Assembly (NCBI RefSeq): GCF_009208055.1
Contig: NZ_WFKI01000005.1
Coordinates: 47,882 to 111,881, forward strand
Length of the DNA stretch: 64,000 nucleotides
Origin: Poseidonibacter ostreae
GTDB lineage: Bacteria > Campylobacterota > Campylobacteria > Campylobacterales > Arcobacteraceae
Direction of reading: 5' to 3'
The notes beneath the pieces were generated by a model. The model searched no databases and was not told where the DNA came from. It was given only the letters and a program-made list of their open reading frames with translations. The translations under genes and the position numbers were made by a program. Below, piece by piece: positions 25,644 to 34,722 of the stretch. Numbering within the stretch: position 1 is the stretch's first letter; each line of letters begins with the position of its first letter.

Positions 25644-26210
25644 ATGCGTAAAATTAATTTTCTATTATTACTTTTAATTAGCTTATCTTCATCAGCTTCT
25701 GCTGCAACTTACTATGTTTCAGATGATTTACATACATTTATACATTCAGGACCTAGTACTAAATATAAAATTGTTGGTAGTGTTAACTCAGGAGAGCGTA
25801 TTAAAATAATTCGAAAAGACTCAAACTTTACACTAGTAAAAGACTCAAAAGGTCGTAGTGGTTGGATTAATTCAAAATATGTTTCTAATCAACAAGGTTT
25901 AAAAGAACGTTTACCAAAACTTGAAAATAAACTTGCAGAATTAAAAATACAATTAGAAGAGTATGAAAAAGATATTGAGTCAAAAGCTACTCAAATTACT
26001 ACTTTAAAAAATACAAATACAAAACTAAATAAACAATTAGAAGAGATTCAAATAGAAAACAATGATTTAAACGCAACACTTGATATGCAAAAAAACGACC
26101 TATTAATGCGTTGGTTTAGCTATGGTGGAATGGTTGCGGGAGCTGGTCTTCTTTTAGGACTTATTATTCCTTTATTAATTCCTAATCGTAGAAATAGAAG
26201 TCGTTTTTAA
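25644..26210 (+). CDS. SH3 domain, coiled-coil, C-terminal anchor protein (TIGR04211 type)
   Basis: A 188-aa protein. A signal peptide (1-21) is followed by a bacterial SH3 domain (22-88) with the HSGPSTKYKIVGSVNSGE signature, a coiled coil (about 95-150), and a C-terminal membrane helix at 160-180 capped by Arg-rich residues. This is the YgiM-like architecture: an envelope protein that probably binds cell wall through the SH3 domain. The ribosome site AAAAGGA precedes ATG. It is transcribed alone or with the Crp/Fnr gene 83 bases on. Confidence 0.87.
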   Translation: MRKINFLLLLLISLSSSASAATYYVSDDLHTFIHSGPSTKYKIVGSVNSGERIKIIRKDSNFTLVKDSKGRSGWINSKYVSNQQGLKERLPKLENKLAELKIQLEEYEKDIESKATQITTLKNTNTKLNKQLEEIQIENNDLNATLDMQKNDLLMRWFSYGGMVAGAGLLLGLIIPLLIPNRRNRSRF

Positions 26211-26293
26211 ATATACTTTTTTTAGGCAATTTACATTCACTAAACATTAATCTACTATATTTAAATTATCTTAATTCTGTAAAAGGATAATTT

Positions 26294-26899
26294 ATGAAAT
26301 CTTTTGATTTCTTTAGTACATTAATGCCCACAAGTCAACAAAATATTCTTAATAATTGTGAATTTAAAATAATTCCTCAAGGAATGCAACTTTATGCTCA
26401 AGGCGATATTTGTAATGGAATACTTTTTCTAACAAAAGGAAGAGTTCGAGTCGTTCGTCAAAATGAAAATGGACAAAGTGTATTACTCTACTATTTTTCT
26501 CAAGGGGAACAGTGTAATGTAAACTTTACAAGTTCGTATAATTCTGCACCAGCAGTTGGAACTGCAATTGCAGAAACTCAATTAGAGGGTTATGATATAC
26601 CTGTTGAATTAGTTGCTAAACTTTTTATTGAAGATAAAGAGTTTCAAAGATACGTATTTGATCAGTATGTAAAGAGACTAGAATCAATGGCAACTGTAAT
26701 AGAAGAGGTAAGATTTTTAAGTTTAGATACTAGATTACTTCACTGGTTACAATCTCAAGAACAAAAAGAAATAAATATTTCACATGAACAATTAGGTGAA
26801 ATAGTTGGAACATCAAGAGAAGTGGTAAGTAGAATATTAAAAAGTTTTGAAAAAAACAATATTTTAAAACTCTCAAGGAAAAGAATAGAACTTTTATAA
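26294..26899 (+). CDS. Crp/Fnr family transcription regulator
   Basis: A 201-aa protein. An N-terminal cyclic-nucleotide-binding-like beta domain (about 10-115) with GxxC segments (GEQCNVNF), a dimerisation helix, and a helix-turn-helix (about 160-185) whose recognition helix reads GTSREVVSRIL. It lacks the N-terminal four-cysteine cluster of FNR. Arg-Glu-x2-(S)R is compatible with TGTGA or TTGAT type half-sites. A perfect TGTGA-N6-TCACA dyad stands upstream of the nearby TlpA operon, so a redox or thiol-stress role is plausible. The gene converges on that operon with a shared terminator. Confidence 0.9.
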   Translation: MKSFDFFSTLMPTSQQNILNNCEFKIIPQGMQLYAQGDICNGILFLTKGRVRVVRQNENGQSVLLYYFSQGEQCNVNFTSSYNSAPAVGTAIAETQLEGYDIPVELVAKLFIEDKEFQRYVFDQYVKRLESMATVIEEVRFLSLDTRLLHWLQSQEQKEINISHEQLGEIVGTSREVVSRILKSFEKNNILKLSRKRIELL

Positions 26900-26917
26900 A
26901 ATATAAAAGTTCCTATT
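26884..26917. terminator. Bidirectional terminator between the regulator and DoxX genes
   Basis: Arms 26884-26897 and 26903-26917 pair over 14 base pairs with one bulge and a 5-base loop. They overlap the last codon of the regulator gene and the last codons of the DoxX gene on the other strand. Confidence 0.7.
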
Positions 26918-27326
26918 CCTCTCTAAATTTATCTATTGAAAATCTATTTAACTCAATAAAGTAAGAAAGAATAAAAAAGAATATTGCATATATCATCTGA
27001 GAAGACATTACATTCCAATTTTCTTGTAAACCTGAACCAAATACTAAAAGTACTATTAATAATCCTCCTACTAATAAAGCTCTAGCTGTAAATAATCCTA
27101 AAATTAGTAAAATACCTAAAATCAATTCGGTAAAAGGAATCATATAAGATGAAATACTCACCATAAATTCAGGCAAAATTGTATTAGAAAATTGCCCTAT
27201 CATCCATGAATTAAAACCTTCTAAATTCAACATTCTAGCAATTCCATGAGTAAGCATATTTATACCCATGGTAAGTCTTAAAATCAAATAAGCTAATTCT
27301 ATTGTTTTTTGTTTTGTTTTATTCAT
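26913..27326 (-). CDS. DoxX family membrane protein
   Basis: A 137-aa protein with four membrane segments. The early LRLTMGINMLTHGIARM segment, the central PFTELILGILLILGLFTARAL block and the small-residue loops are those of DoxX/DoxD-like proteins. Members are linked to thiosulfate:quinone oxidoreduction or to oxidative-stress complexes. It is third in an operon after TlpA and CcdA, which suggests a membrane redox role with them. Confidence 0.83.
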   Translation of the reverse strand: MNKTKQKTIELAYLILRLTMGINMLTHGIARMLNLEGFNSWMIGQFSNTILPEFMVSISSYMIPFTELILGILLILGLFTARALLVGGLLIVLLVFGSGLQENWNVMSSQMIYAIFFFILSYFIELNRFSIDKFREE

Positions 27327-27340
27327 ACTTATTCCTTTTT

Positions 27341-28012
27341 TTAAAATAATGATGATTGATAATAAATAATGTAAATACCTGCAACAATAAGAAAAACAGC
27401 ACTTATCTTTTGCATATGAGGTAAAATAAAATTTATCTTTCTACTTATAAAATCTTTTGCAAAAATTGAAGTCATAATTGTTACTAACATTAGTAAACTA
27501 ATACCAACAAAATAAGCTACAATATAACTCACACCTAATGCAGTATTCGGTTCACTAAAAGCTTGAGTTGCAACTACTAAGAAAAGTGGGAATAAACATC
27601 CTAAAGCACCAATAGCATAAGCAATTCCAAAGAAGAAAGCTTCTTTAATTTCATTATCATGTTTCTTTTGATTCATATGAATATTTACACTAAAATCTTT
27701 TCCAAAAAGCATTAATATTGCAACAATAATAAGTATAGCTCCTAAAGAAATAGCTACATATTTCATATAACTTTTTATTAATTCTGCTGCTAATACAATA
27801 AATCCACTTGCAATTGCATATATCACTAAAATACCTAAAATTGAGAAAAGTGCTAATTTCAAAGCTCTTAATAAAAGATGAATTTTACTTTGATTTGATA
27901 CATTATTTCTAGAGATAAAAGAGACTATATAAGCAGGAAGAAGTGCTACTGCACAAGGGGCAAAGAATGCAAATACCCCTTGAAGAAATGAAAAGTATAT
28001 AAAACTATTCAT
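27341..28012 (-). CDS. ccdA: CcdA/DsbD-type cytochrome c biogenesis membrane protein
   Basis: A 223-aa protein with six membrane helices. Two conserved cysteines lie in helices 1 and 4: FFAPCAVALLP near the N terminus and GALGCLFPLF in the middle, both with prolines as in CcdA. This family moves reducing power from cytoplasmic thioredoxin to periplasmic thiol proteins. It overlaps the upstream TlpA gene by 8 bases, so the two probably form one electron path (CcdA reduces TlpA). Confidence 0.88.
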   Translation of the reverse strand: MNSFIYFSFLQGVFAFFAPCAVALLPAYIVSFISRNNVSNQSKIHLLLRALKLALFSILGILVIYAIASGFIVLAAELIKSYMKYVAISLGAILIIVAILMLFGKDFSVNIHMNQKKHDNEIKEAFFFGIAYAIGALGCLFPLFLVVATQAFSEPNTALGVSYIVAYFVGISLLMLVTIMTSIFAKDFISRKINFILPHMQKISAVFLIVAGIYIIYYQSSLF

Positions 28013-28481
28013 TTTTTAATGAATCATCTAACAACTTAGTATAATCTTCTAATGTAAGATGCCCTCTTTCCATAAATGTAATTTTACCTTTTGAATTAAC
28101 TATAATTGTTGTAGCTTGTTTCGTTACTCCAAAATCAACCATAAGTTTAGGGTTACCAGCAACTGATGGATAAACTAATCCATGTTTTTTTGCTAAGTTT
28201 GTAAGTACTTCTTTTGTATCTGTTGGATCAATACTAATAGATATAAAATTCACTCTATCTTTATAAGTTTTATAAACACTATTTAATGATGGCCAATTTT
28301 TTGCACAAGTAGGACACCATGACGCTGTAAAATATACTAATGTTGGTTTTTTTGTTTCTAAAAGACCTTGTAAACTAACTTTTTCACCTGTAATTGTAGT
28401 TACATTGAAATCTGGAGCCATTGTAGGTGCTGCAAACATAGTACCTACAAATAGTGCTAAACTTAATATTATTTTTTTCAT
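28005..28481 (-). CDS. TlpA-like periplasmic thiol-disulfide protein
   Basis: A 158-aa thioredoxin-fold protein with a signal peptide (about 1-18). The active site is SWCPTCAKNW (Cys56 and Cys59). The cis-proline loop region TKQATTIIVN follows. It is an AhpC/TSA-TlpA type reductase acting outside the membrane, in cytochrome c maturation or thiol repair. It is the first gene of the TlpA-CcdA-DoxX operon and has a dyad-symmetric regulator site upstream. Confidence 0.9.
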   Translation of the reverse strand: MKKIILSLALFVGTMFAAPTMAPDFNVTTITGEKVSLQGLLETKKPTLVYFTASWCPTCAKNWPSLNSVYKTYKDRVNFISISIDPTDTKEVLTNLAKKHGLVYPSVAGNPKLMVDFGVTKQATTIIVNSKGKITFMERGHLTLEDYTKLLDDSLKNE

Positions 28482-28539
28482 AATTTTCCTTTAAATTTTA
28501 TAAGATAAAGGAATTATATTTAATTAAAAAAAATATGTA

Positions 28540-28555
28540 TGTGATTAATGTCACA
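28540..28555. promoter_or_regulatory. Crp/Fnr-type dyad upstream of the TlpA operon
   Basis: TGTGATTAATGTCACA is a perfect TGTGA-N6-TCACA dyad, 59-74 bases before the TlpA start. A Crp/Fnr regulator gene lies 1.6 kb away at the far end of the same operon. It also shares ATTAATGTCACAT with the tandem-repeat site at 24770-24791, so a different protein could bind it. Confidence 0.55.
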
Positions 28556-28662
28556 TAAAACAGATTGCTGTTAGAGATGCTTTGAAAATGGGTATTTCTT
28601 TGAACTCTTATATTAAAAATTTTATAGAGAAAATATGAAAATACCTACAAACTAGGATGGTT

Positions 28663-29877
28663 TCAATATATTTCCTTTTTTAAAATTTTAATCTCATCTT
28701 TATTTGAAAGTCTAATATTAATAGAAAAATCAATATCTGGGTCTTGTAGTCCATCAAGTGGTGGAATTAGAAAACTTTCCATCGTTACCTTTCCTCCACA
28801 CTGTACATCTGCAGGTGAACCTGGATAACCATAAAGGTTTTTAAATATTTCCATCTCTTTACTATTTTTACTCTCTTTCCTGAAAAGTGTTGCCATATCA
28901 TTGACTTTACCCAAAATTTGTTTTGCTATTTCAGGTATTTTAGCCTTGTATTGTTTATTATTACTGTAATTACCATATTTTCTCAAACTACCCCATGTAA
29001 AAGATAACTCTTTGTCTGATGATGGCAGATTTACATAGATCTTGGAATCATCCTCGAACCACCAACCTTCATCTTCAGATTTTAATATATCTTGTCCACC
29101 CATATTTTTTATGAGTTTGTCTTCTTTTTCTATCTCATACTGACAACTATCCATATTAAGCTCGTATTTTTCTCTGTGTATTTTACGTGTCGATTTTGCA
29201 TCTACATGATACTGCATAATCTTTCCATTATCTTCATCTATATAGACATAATAAGTATCTTTATCTTCCTGATGACTTTTTAAATCTTTATTTATTCCAC
29301 GGTAGTTTTCAATAACTTTTACTGTTGTACTTGTTTTTTGAGAAGTTGTAACTGTATAATAAGGTTCTCTACACATCTGCTTTGCTAATGATTTAGTGGC
29401 TTGATTTACTAAGTTAAAATAACTATTTTCAGATCCTGAAACATTTGCCTTAGCAGCCAATGAACCTTGACGGTCTTCAATTCTGAGATTTATTGTCACT
29501 CTACCTTGCTTAAAAGTTGCGTTTCCTTTCGCCAAATGGGTTGCTTTAGTTAAATTAGGTGTTATTCGACTATCAGGATCAAAATAATCGCTTGATGTTG
29601 TTTCAATTTCCTCATCAATCTCTTCCATCATACTGGGGTCTTCTGTTGTAACTACAGTATACGAACAACGAAAAATATTCAAATCAGTAGCGACCATGCC
29701 TGACAAGCCTCTCCCTTCCCATGAAGCATATTTTCCGTTCATAGTAACAGTAAAATCAGCAGGATTGTAACCAATTGCTACTTGTTCACTTGATGAAGCT
29801 TCCAGAACATTTACACTGCATATAAGTAACAATCCTAATATCAATTTTTGTATGTATGCAAATATATTATTCATCAT
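28663..29877 (-). CDS. Exported protein of unknown function, second of a pair
   Basis: About 404 aa from the ATG at 29877, which has AAGGAG close upstream. The open frame runs to a TTG at 29901, but that would place the ribosome site inside the gene. The N terminus is a signal peptide (MNNIFAYIQKLILGLLLIC). The mature part is a mixed alpha/beta protein rich in Lys and Glu, with no motif I know, and it ends in KKEIY. The gene overlaps the preceding one by about 11 bases, so the two are co-expressed and probably act together in the periplasm or outer membrane. Confidence 0.75.
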   Translation of the reverse strand: MMNNIFAYIQKLILGLLLICSVNVLEASSSEQVAIGYNPADFTVTMNGKYASWEGRGLSGMVATDLNIFRCSYTVVTTEDPSMMEEIDEEIETTSSDYFDPDSRITPNLTKATHLAKGNATFKQGRVTINLRIEDRQGSLAAKANVSGSENSYFNLVNQATKSLAKQMCREPYYTVTTSQKTSTTVKVIENYRGINKDLKSHQEDKDTYYVYIDEDNGKIMQYHVDAKSTRKIHREKYELNMDSCQYEIEKEDKLIKNMGGQDILKSEDEGWWFEDDSKIYVNLPSSDKELSFTWGSLRKYGNYSNNKQYKAKIPEIAKQILGKVNDMATLFRKESKNSKEMEIFKNLYGYPGSPADVQCGGKVTMESFLIPPLDGLQDPDIDFSINIRLSNKDEIKILKKEIY

Positions 29878-31126
29878 AAACTCCTTTATCATATTTCCCA
29901 AAGAGACCCTTTAGCATCTCTTCAGCAGTTTTTGTATCTTTTGGATTTTCTTCACTTTGTGAAGTACCTCCATCAAATAAACCTCCAAGAGATTTTAATG
30001 CATCATCAGCTGTAGCTTTTGATTTTTCAACAGGAATAAACTTACTCAAATCAAATACAGCTTTTGAAAACTCTACTAAATCCACTTTATCATTTCTTGT
30101 TGTTGTCATGGTTAGCATAGCATTTTCAAGTCTAATATCCATAGCATCATGTTTAGATTTTTTTAGATACGCAGCCTGATAACGCTTTCCTTGAATCTTT
30201 CCTTTTTTGTAGTTCTTTATCTCCATATCATTGATTCTATATTTTGCAACCATTCCTTTTTCATCTTCCGCATTAATAGAAAGATTGATATGAATATAGT
30301 AATCACCTTTTTGATAAATAGCATTTTCAATTTTTGTCTTCATCATATTCATACAAGTAGCACTTGAAAGCTGTTTCCAACCATTTGCTTCAGGTTTTAA
30401 CATTTCTAAGAGTTGTTGTGCTTCTCCATGAGATCCAACTAGTGGACAAAGAGGTGGTTTCTTTACAGAAACTTCTGTTTTTTTGTCTACATTCATAGAA
30501 GCAGGTAAAGCATATACTGAGTCAGAAATTTCCGCATCATCAAACTTTACTAATTCCATACCCTCAAAAGCTATGGTTACATACCCTTTCTCAATATTCA
30601 TAATTGAAGAGAGTCCATCTTCATCTGCACTTCCTTGAGTAAATTGCGTCATAACATTCATGTATTTATGTACTGCATCTACAACTTTGTCATCGTCTGT
30701 AACAAGCAAATCTAACTGTTTACCCTCTTCTTCATACTCAAGCGTCCAGACCTGACCTTTAATGCCTGCAACAGTTTTACTCTCACCTTTTTTAACTATT
30801 TTAAAATCAGGTACTTGTGACTCCTCTTCAAAAACTTCTTCTGGCATACCACCATATTTAGCAGACATCTGTTTCATCTGTTCCATCATGACATCCATAT
30901 CCATATATTTTGACTTACCACCTTGTTTCATCACTATATAACGTTTATCACCAAGCAGTAATTGAGATGATTGTTCCCCTTCAGAATCTGTTGTTATCAG
31001 CACATGTTGTGCATCCTTATACTGGACAAGTTGATTCATATTGTCATCCATTTTATACTCTAAGGTAAAGTCTGCCCATAATATTGAAGATAGTAAGCAT
31101 ATCCCTATTATTATTTTTGTTTTCAT
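29867..31126 (-). CDS. Exported protein of unknown function, first of a pair
   Basis: A 419-aa protein with a cleavable signal peptide (about 1-18, ending ILWADF) and GGAG before ATG. The mature chain is dominated by beta strands, with Met-rich (MMEQMKQM) and Thr-rich segments and a Lys-rich C-terminal part. Two cysteines appear near PPLCPLVG and SATCMN. The first half, running from YKMDDNMNQLVQYKD through KMDM-like repeats to a TVAGIKGQVW strand, is reminiscent of DUF4412-like proteins, but this is weak. The function is unknown; it is paired with the following gene. Confidence 0.72.
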   Translation of the reverse strand: MKTKIIIGICLLSSILWADFTLEYKMDDNMNQLVQYKDAQHVLITTDSEGEQSSQLLLGDKRYIVMKQGGKSKYMDMDVMMEQMKQMSAKYGGMPEEVFEEESQVPDFKIVKKGESKTVAGIKGQVWTLEYEEEGKQLDLLVTDDDKVVDAVHKYMNVMTQFTQGSADEDGLSSIMNIEKGYVTIAFEGMELVKFDDAEISDSVYALPASMNVDKKTEVSVKKPPLCPLVGSHGEAQQLLEMLKPEANGWKQLSSATCMNMMKTKIENAIYQKGDYYIHINLSINAEDEKGMVAKYRINDMEIKNYKKGKIQGKRYQAAYLKKSKHDAMDIRLENAMLTMTTTRNDKVDLVEFSKAVFDLSKFIPVEKSKATADDALKSLGGLFDGGTSQSEENPKDTKTAEEMLKGLFGKYDKGVYDE

Positions 31127-31232
31127 AGTTTCTCCAATAGGTATTATTTCATATTTCTAAATGACTCTATGTAATTAACATCGGTGCCTTTTTCTTAAAT
31201 TATATAACAATTAATTTAAATAAGTTATTATA

Positions 31233-33602
31233 TTATAATTCAATAATACTCTCAAACATCTCTTTTACTTCAATCTCATGACTTATTAAAAATATTTGTC
31301 TATATTGTTCTTTAATAGTATGAAAGGCTTCAAGTATTTCTATACGTCTACTTTCATCTTGACTTCCAAATACTTCATCAAAGGCTAGGAAACCTATAGT
31401 ACTAGTACCACTTAACTCTGTTAGAGTTTTTGATATGGCAATACGTAAGACTAAGTTTGCTAAATCTATTTCTCCACCTGAAAATCTCTCGATTGGGTAC
31501 TTTTTACCTTCATCATATATATAAAAATCAAAATCATTTGATACTTCTATATGTTGATATTTTCCTTTAGTAATTATTGAATACATAGATGATGCAAAGC
31601 TTGATATTCTTGGAGCTATTTTTGCATTTAGTTTTGTTTTAAAATCTGCAAGGCTTAGTTTGATTTTTTCATAATCACCCAAGTCATCTTTTTTGATTTG
31701 TACTTTTGCTAGTTGTTTTTCATTATCATCAAGGGATTGTTGGATTGTTTGAATTTGACCTTGAATAGTTGCTATTTGTACTTTTAGATTATTTAGAGCT
31801 GTTATTTTTTCTTCTTTTTCTCTTTTAACCCAAGCAAATTGTTTTTCTTTTTCTTTGTGTTTTACCTCATCATAGTCTATTGCTTTATACTCTAATTCTA
31901 AGTCATTGTATTTTGTACTTAAGTCTTGTATTGTTAAAGTTGTAGTTTTAAGCTCATCTTTTATTTTATCTAGTCGTACAAGCATTGTTTCTAAACTTAA
32001 AACATATTCATACTTTTCTTTTAACTCTTTTTGTTTTTCTATTTGGCTTTTATGAAAAGAACTATCATAAGTGTACTGTTCTAATTTAGCTAATTCTTCT
32101 TTGTTTTTAATTCCATGTTTTTTAATCTTAAGAAAGTGTTCTTCTTCTTGAATAAAGTCTCTTTTTTTACTCTCTATTAGATTAACCTTTTTAGAAACTG
32201 TAAAGTGTTCATGATTTACTTTTTTAAAAAGCTCTTCATTCTCTTCTCTTTGTTTTACTTTACTTTCTAGTTCTTCTTTAGATTTTAAAATTTTATCTTT
32301 CTTTGTTTGTTCAATTGTACTTTGTAATGAATCTAATACCTTATCATACTCATCTCTAAGTGGTCTAGTGCAAGTTGGACAGTTTGAATCTCTTCCAAGT
32401 TCTTTTATAGTCTCTATTTGATTCTTTGTATTTGCTATTAGCTTATCTTCACCTGCTATTTCTTGAACTAGTATTTTTTCTTCTTTTTGTATTGCAATTA
32501 TCTTTTGCTTTAGTTCAACTAATTGTTTCTCTAGTTCCTCTTCTTTTTGTATTAACTCTTTATGCTCTTTTGTCTCTTCTTTTAACAAATCAACTTTATG
32601 CTTTGATTTAAGATATTGTTCTCTTAAACTAGTTTGCTCTAATGTTAATCCCTCTTTTCTTATATGATGTCCTTTTAAGCTCTCCTGCTCTTTTAAGCTA
32701 TCATGTAGAGAAATGTACTCTTCTTTTATACTTTGTAAACCTTGTAGCTCTTCTTGTCGTTTCACTAAGGTGTTTACATCTTCATTTAGTTTACTTTGGT
32801 TTCTTATATGTGAATTTATACTATTTTGTAAAATCTCACACTGTGAAGCAAAGTTTTGTTTCTTTTCTTTTATAAGTATATATTGTTTTAACTCTTCTTG
32901 TATCTGTACTTCTTCTAGTTTTAAACTATTTACTTCTTTTGTTTTTTCTATAGACTCTTTTTCATAATCTTCTTTATTTTTACTATATTGCTCTATATGC
33001 TCTTTTTTTACTTTTACCTCATCGTCTGCTAGTAATACTTCTGCAAATGCTGTGATTTCTCTTTTTAAATCCCTACTTTGTTTAATAAGTAAGTCTTCTA
33101 TAAAATCAATCTTTTCTAAACCTAATAACTTCCTAATCATTTTCTTTCTATCTTCAGGTTTTCTAGTACTTAAGTTTGTCAACTCTTTTTGTGAAGCAAA
33201 GAGCGTATGTAAAAATGCATCCTTACTCATCTTAGTTAATGATACTATTGAAGTAGTTACTTCTTTTGCTCCTGTTGTTATAAGTTCATTCTCTTTATAA
33301 AACTTAGCATTAGCACTTAAAGCCTTTCCTCTAAACTCTCTGCTTACTTTATATGTAATACTTTCAAACTCAAACTCTAGTTCTACTAGTACTACATCTT
33401 TTATACTTGCATTAGAGTTTCGTATTACTTCTTTATAACCTTTATTCTTAAGCTCTCCATATAGTGCAAATAGTATTGCTTCAAAGATAGTAGACTTTCC
33501 ACTACCATTTTTTCCTACTATTCCTATAAGTCCTTCTTGAAACTCTAGATAATAATTTTCGTATCTTTTGAAGTTCTCTAGTTTTATATTAAGCAGGATC
33601 AT
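31233..33602 (-). CDS. sbcC: SbcC/Rad50-like ATPase
   Basis: A 789-aa SMC-like protein. The N-terminal Walker A GKNGSGKST is near 33-41. Two long coiled coils flank a zinc hook CPTC at about 408-411. The C-terminal signature RFSGGE, Walker B FLAFDE and a D-loop complete the ATPase. The length is short for SbcC but the coils are complete. With SbcD it processes DNA ends and hairpins at double-strand breaks. Its start overlaps the end of the nuclease gene by 14 bases, so the two are coupled. Confidence 0.92.
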   Translation of the reverse strand: MILLNIKLENFKRYENYYLEFQEGLIGIVGKNGSGKSTIFEAILFALYGELKNKGYKEVIRNSNASIKDVVLVELEFEFESITYKVSREFRGKALSANAKFYKENELITTGAKEVTTSIVSLTKMSKDAFLHTLFASQKELTNLSTRKPEDRKKMIRKLLGLEKIDFIEDLLIKQSRDLKREITAFAEVLLADDEVKVKKEHIEQYSKNKEDYEKESIEKTKEVNSLKLEEVQIQEELKQYILIKEKKQNFASQCEILQNSINSHIRNQSKLNEDVNTLVKRQEELQGLQSIKEEYISLHDSLKEQESLKGHHIRKEGLTLEQTSLREQYLKSKHKVDLLKEETKEHKELIQKEEELEKQLVELKQKIIAIQKEEKILVQEIAGEDKLIANTKNQIETIKELGRDSNCPTCTRPLRDEYDKVLDSLQSTIEQTKKDKILKSKEELESKVKQREENEELFKKVNHEHFTVSKKVNLIESKKRDFIQEEEHFLKIKKHGIKNKEELAKLEQYTYDSSFHKSQIEKQKELKEKYEYVLSLETMLVRLDKIKDELKTTTLTIQDLSTKYNDLELEYKAIDYDEVKHKEKEKQFAWVKREKEEKITALNNLKVQIATIQGQIQTIQQSLDDNEKQLAKVQIKKDDLGDYEKIKLSLADFKTKLNAKIAPRISSFASSMYSIITKGKYQHIEVSNDFDFYIYDEGKKYPIERFSGGEIDLANLVLRIAISKTLTELSGTSTIGFLAFDEVFGSQDESRRIEILEAFHTIKEQYRQIFLISHEIEVKEMFESIIEL

Positions 33603-34722
33603 TATTACTCTCTTCGTATATAGAGAAAAGCTCTTTTACTTTTAACTTTAACCTATCATTCTCTTTTTCATCTTTCACATCTTCTTTAATATGCTCTAAA
33701 AAGAAATCTTCTAAAGATAAGGCTTCTATATCTTCTACACTTGTATTATTAGAATCTTTAATAAACTCTCTTTTTATACTAACACTCATAGCATCAACAA
33801 ACAACTCTTTTATCTCTTTGTTTGATATATCTATAGATTGAAGTGGCGTTAAGTTTATAAGCTTTACTTCTACTATTGTATCTTTAGTATCATCTGTGTC
33901 TATAGTTAAAATTGAGTTTTCATAATCTTTACAATCTATTTGTTTTTGTATTATAGGTCTTATGTTTATTTGTTTATACTCTATATGTAAGGTATTTAAT
34001 AAATCATCTTCAATATTTAAAAGAATAAAACCTTTTTCATTTCTTTTATCATTTAAACTTGTACGCTCTGTACTACCACTATAATATACATTTTCATGCT
34101 TTCCTACAGAACCAAAACCATGCCAATGACCAAGTGCTACATAATCCATCTTAGAAAAGATATACTCTTTATCACTTGGATATACCCATTCTCCAAACTC
34201 TTGCATCAAATACCAAGCCCCAACACTACAATGTAACATCATGATATTTTTTTTACTAACATCTATATTTTCTTCACAAAGTTCTATTTGTTCTAATGCA
34301 ATACTGTCATCATTCATATGTGGTAGTGTATGAAATACTATATTGTTAAACTCTATTTTTTTATATTGTTGGCTATACGAAACAAAAATATTTTTAAAGT
34401 TTTCAAATATTTTTAGTATTGGAGAGCTTAGATTTGTTCTTGGCGTTGAGTGATTACCTGCTATTAAAATAAAAGGAATATTCAAAGCATCTATTTCATT
34501 AAACTTTTCAAGTGCATAAGTAATAGCACGATTACTTGGAGAGCTTCTATGAAATAAATCTCCTGTATGAATAATATAATCAGGTTTTATTTTTTTTATT
34601 TGCTCTACTACTTGAGAAAAAGCATCATAAAAATCTGCTTCTCTTTGATTTATATTATCTTCATTTAAAATATCTAAGTCGTTATACCCTAAATGAGTAT
34701 CACTAAAATGTACTATTTTCAC
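33589..34722 (-). CDS. sbcD: SbcD/Mre11-like nuclease
   Basis: A 377-aa metallophosphoesterase. The motifs HFSDTHLGYND (near 5-15), HTGDLFHR, LIAGNHSTPR and ALGHWHGFG supply the two-metal site, in the order of Mre11/SbcD. The C-terminal part (about 260-377) is acidic and would hold the ATPase-binding region. Together with SbcC it forms the DNA end-processing complex. The gene overlaps the ion channel gene upstream by 4 bases. Confidence 0.92.
   Translation of the reverse strand: MKIVHFSDTHLGYNDLDILNEDNINQREADFYDAFSQVVEQIKKIKPDYIIHTGDLFHRSSPSNRAITYALEKFNEIDALNIPFILIAGNHSTPRTNLSSPILKIFENFKNIFVSYSQQYKKIEFNNIVFHTLPHMNDDSIALEQIELCEENIDVSKKNIMMLHCSVGAWYLMQEFGEWVYPSDKEYIFSKMDYVALGHWHGFGSVGKHENVYYSGSTERTSLNDKRNEKGFILLNIEDDLLNTLHIEYKQINIRPIIQKQIDCKDYENSILTIDTDDTKDTIVEVKLINLTPLQSIDISNKEIKELFVDAMSVSIKREFIKDSNNTSVEDIEALSLEDFFLEHIKEDVKDEKENDRLKLKVKELFSIYEESNNDPA

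Noticed and set aside
28663..29901. TTG start at 29901 for the exported protein
   Set aside because: The AAGGAG site lies inside that frame; the ATG at 29877 starts a normal signal peptide.
29867..31126. Assigning the exported protein to DUF4412
   Set aside because: Only a vague beta-strand resemblance; too weak to name.
31233..33602. Plus-strand open frames within sbcC
   Set aside because: Leu-rich shadows of the coiled-coil coding; none has a ribosome site.
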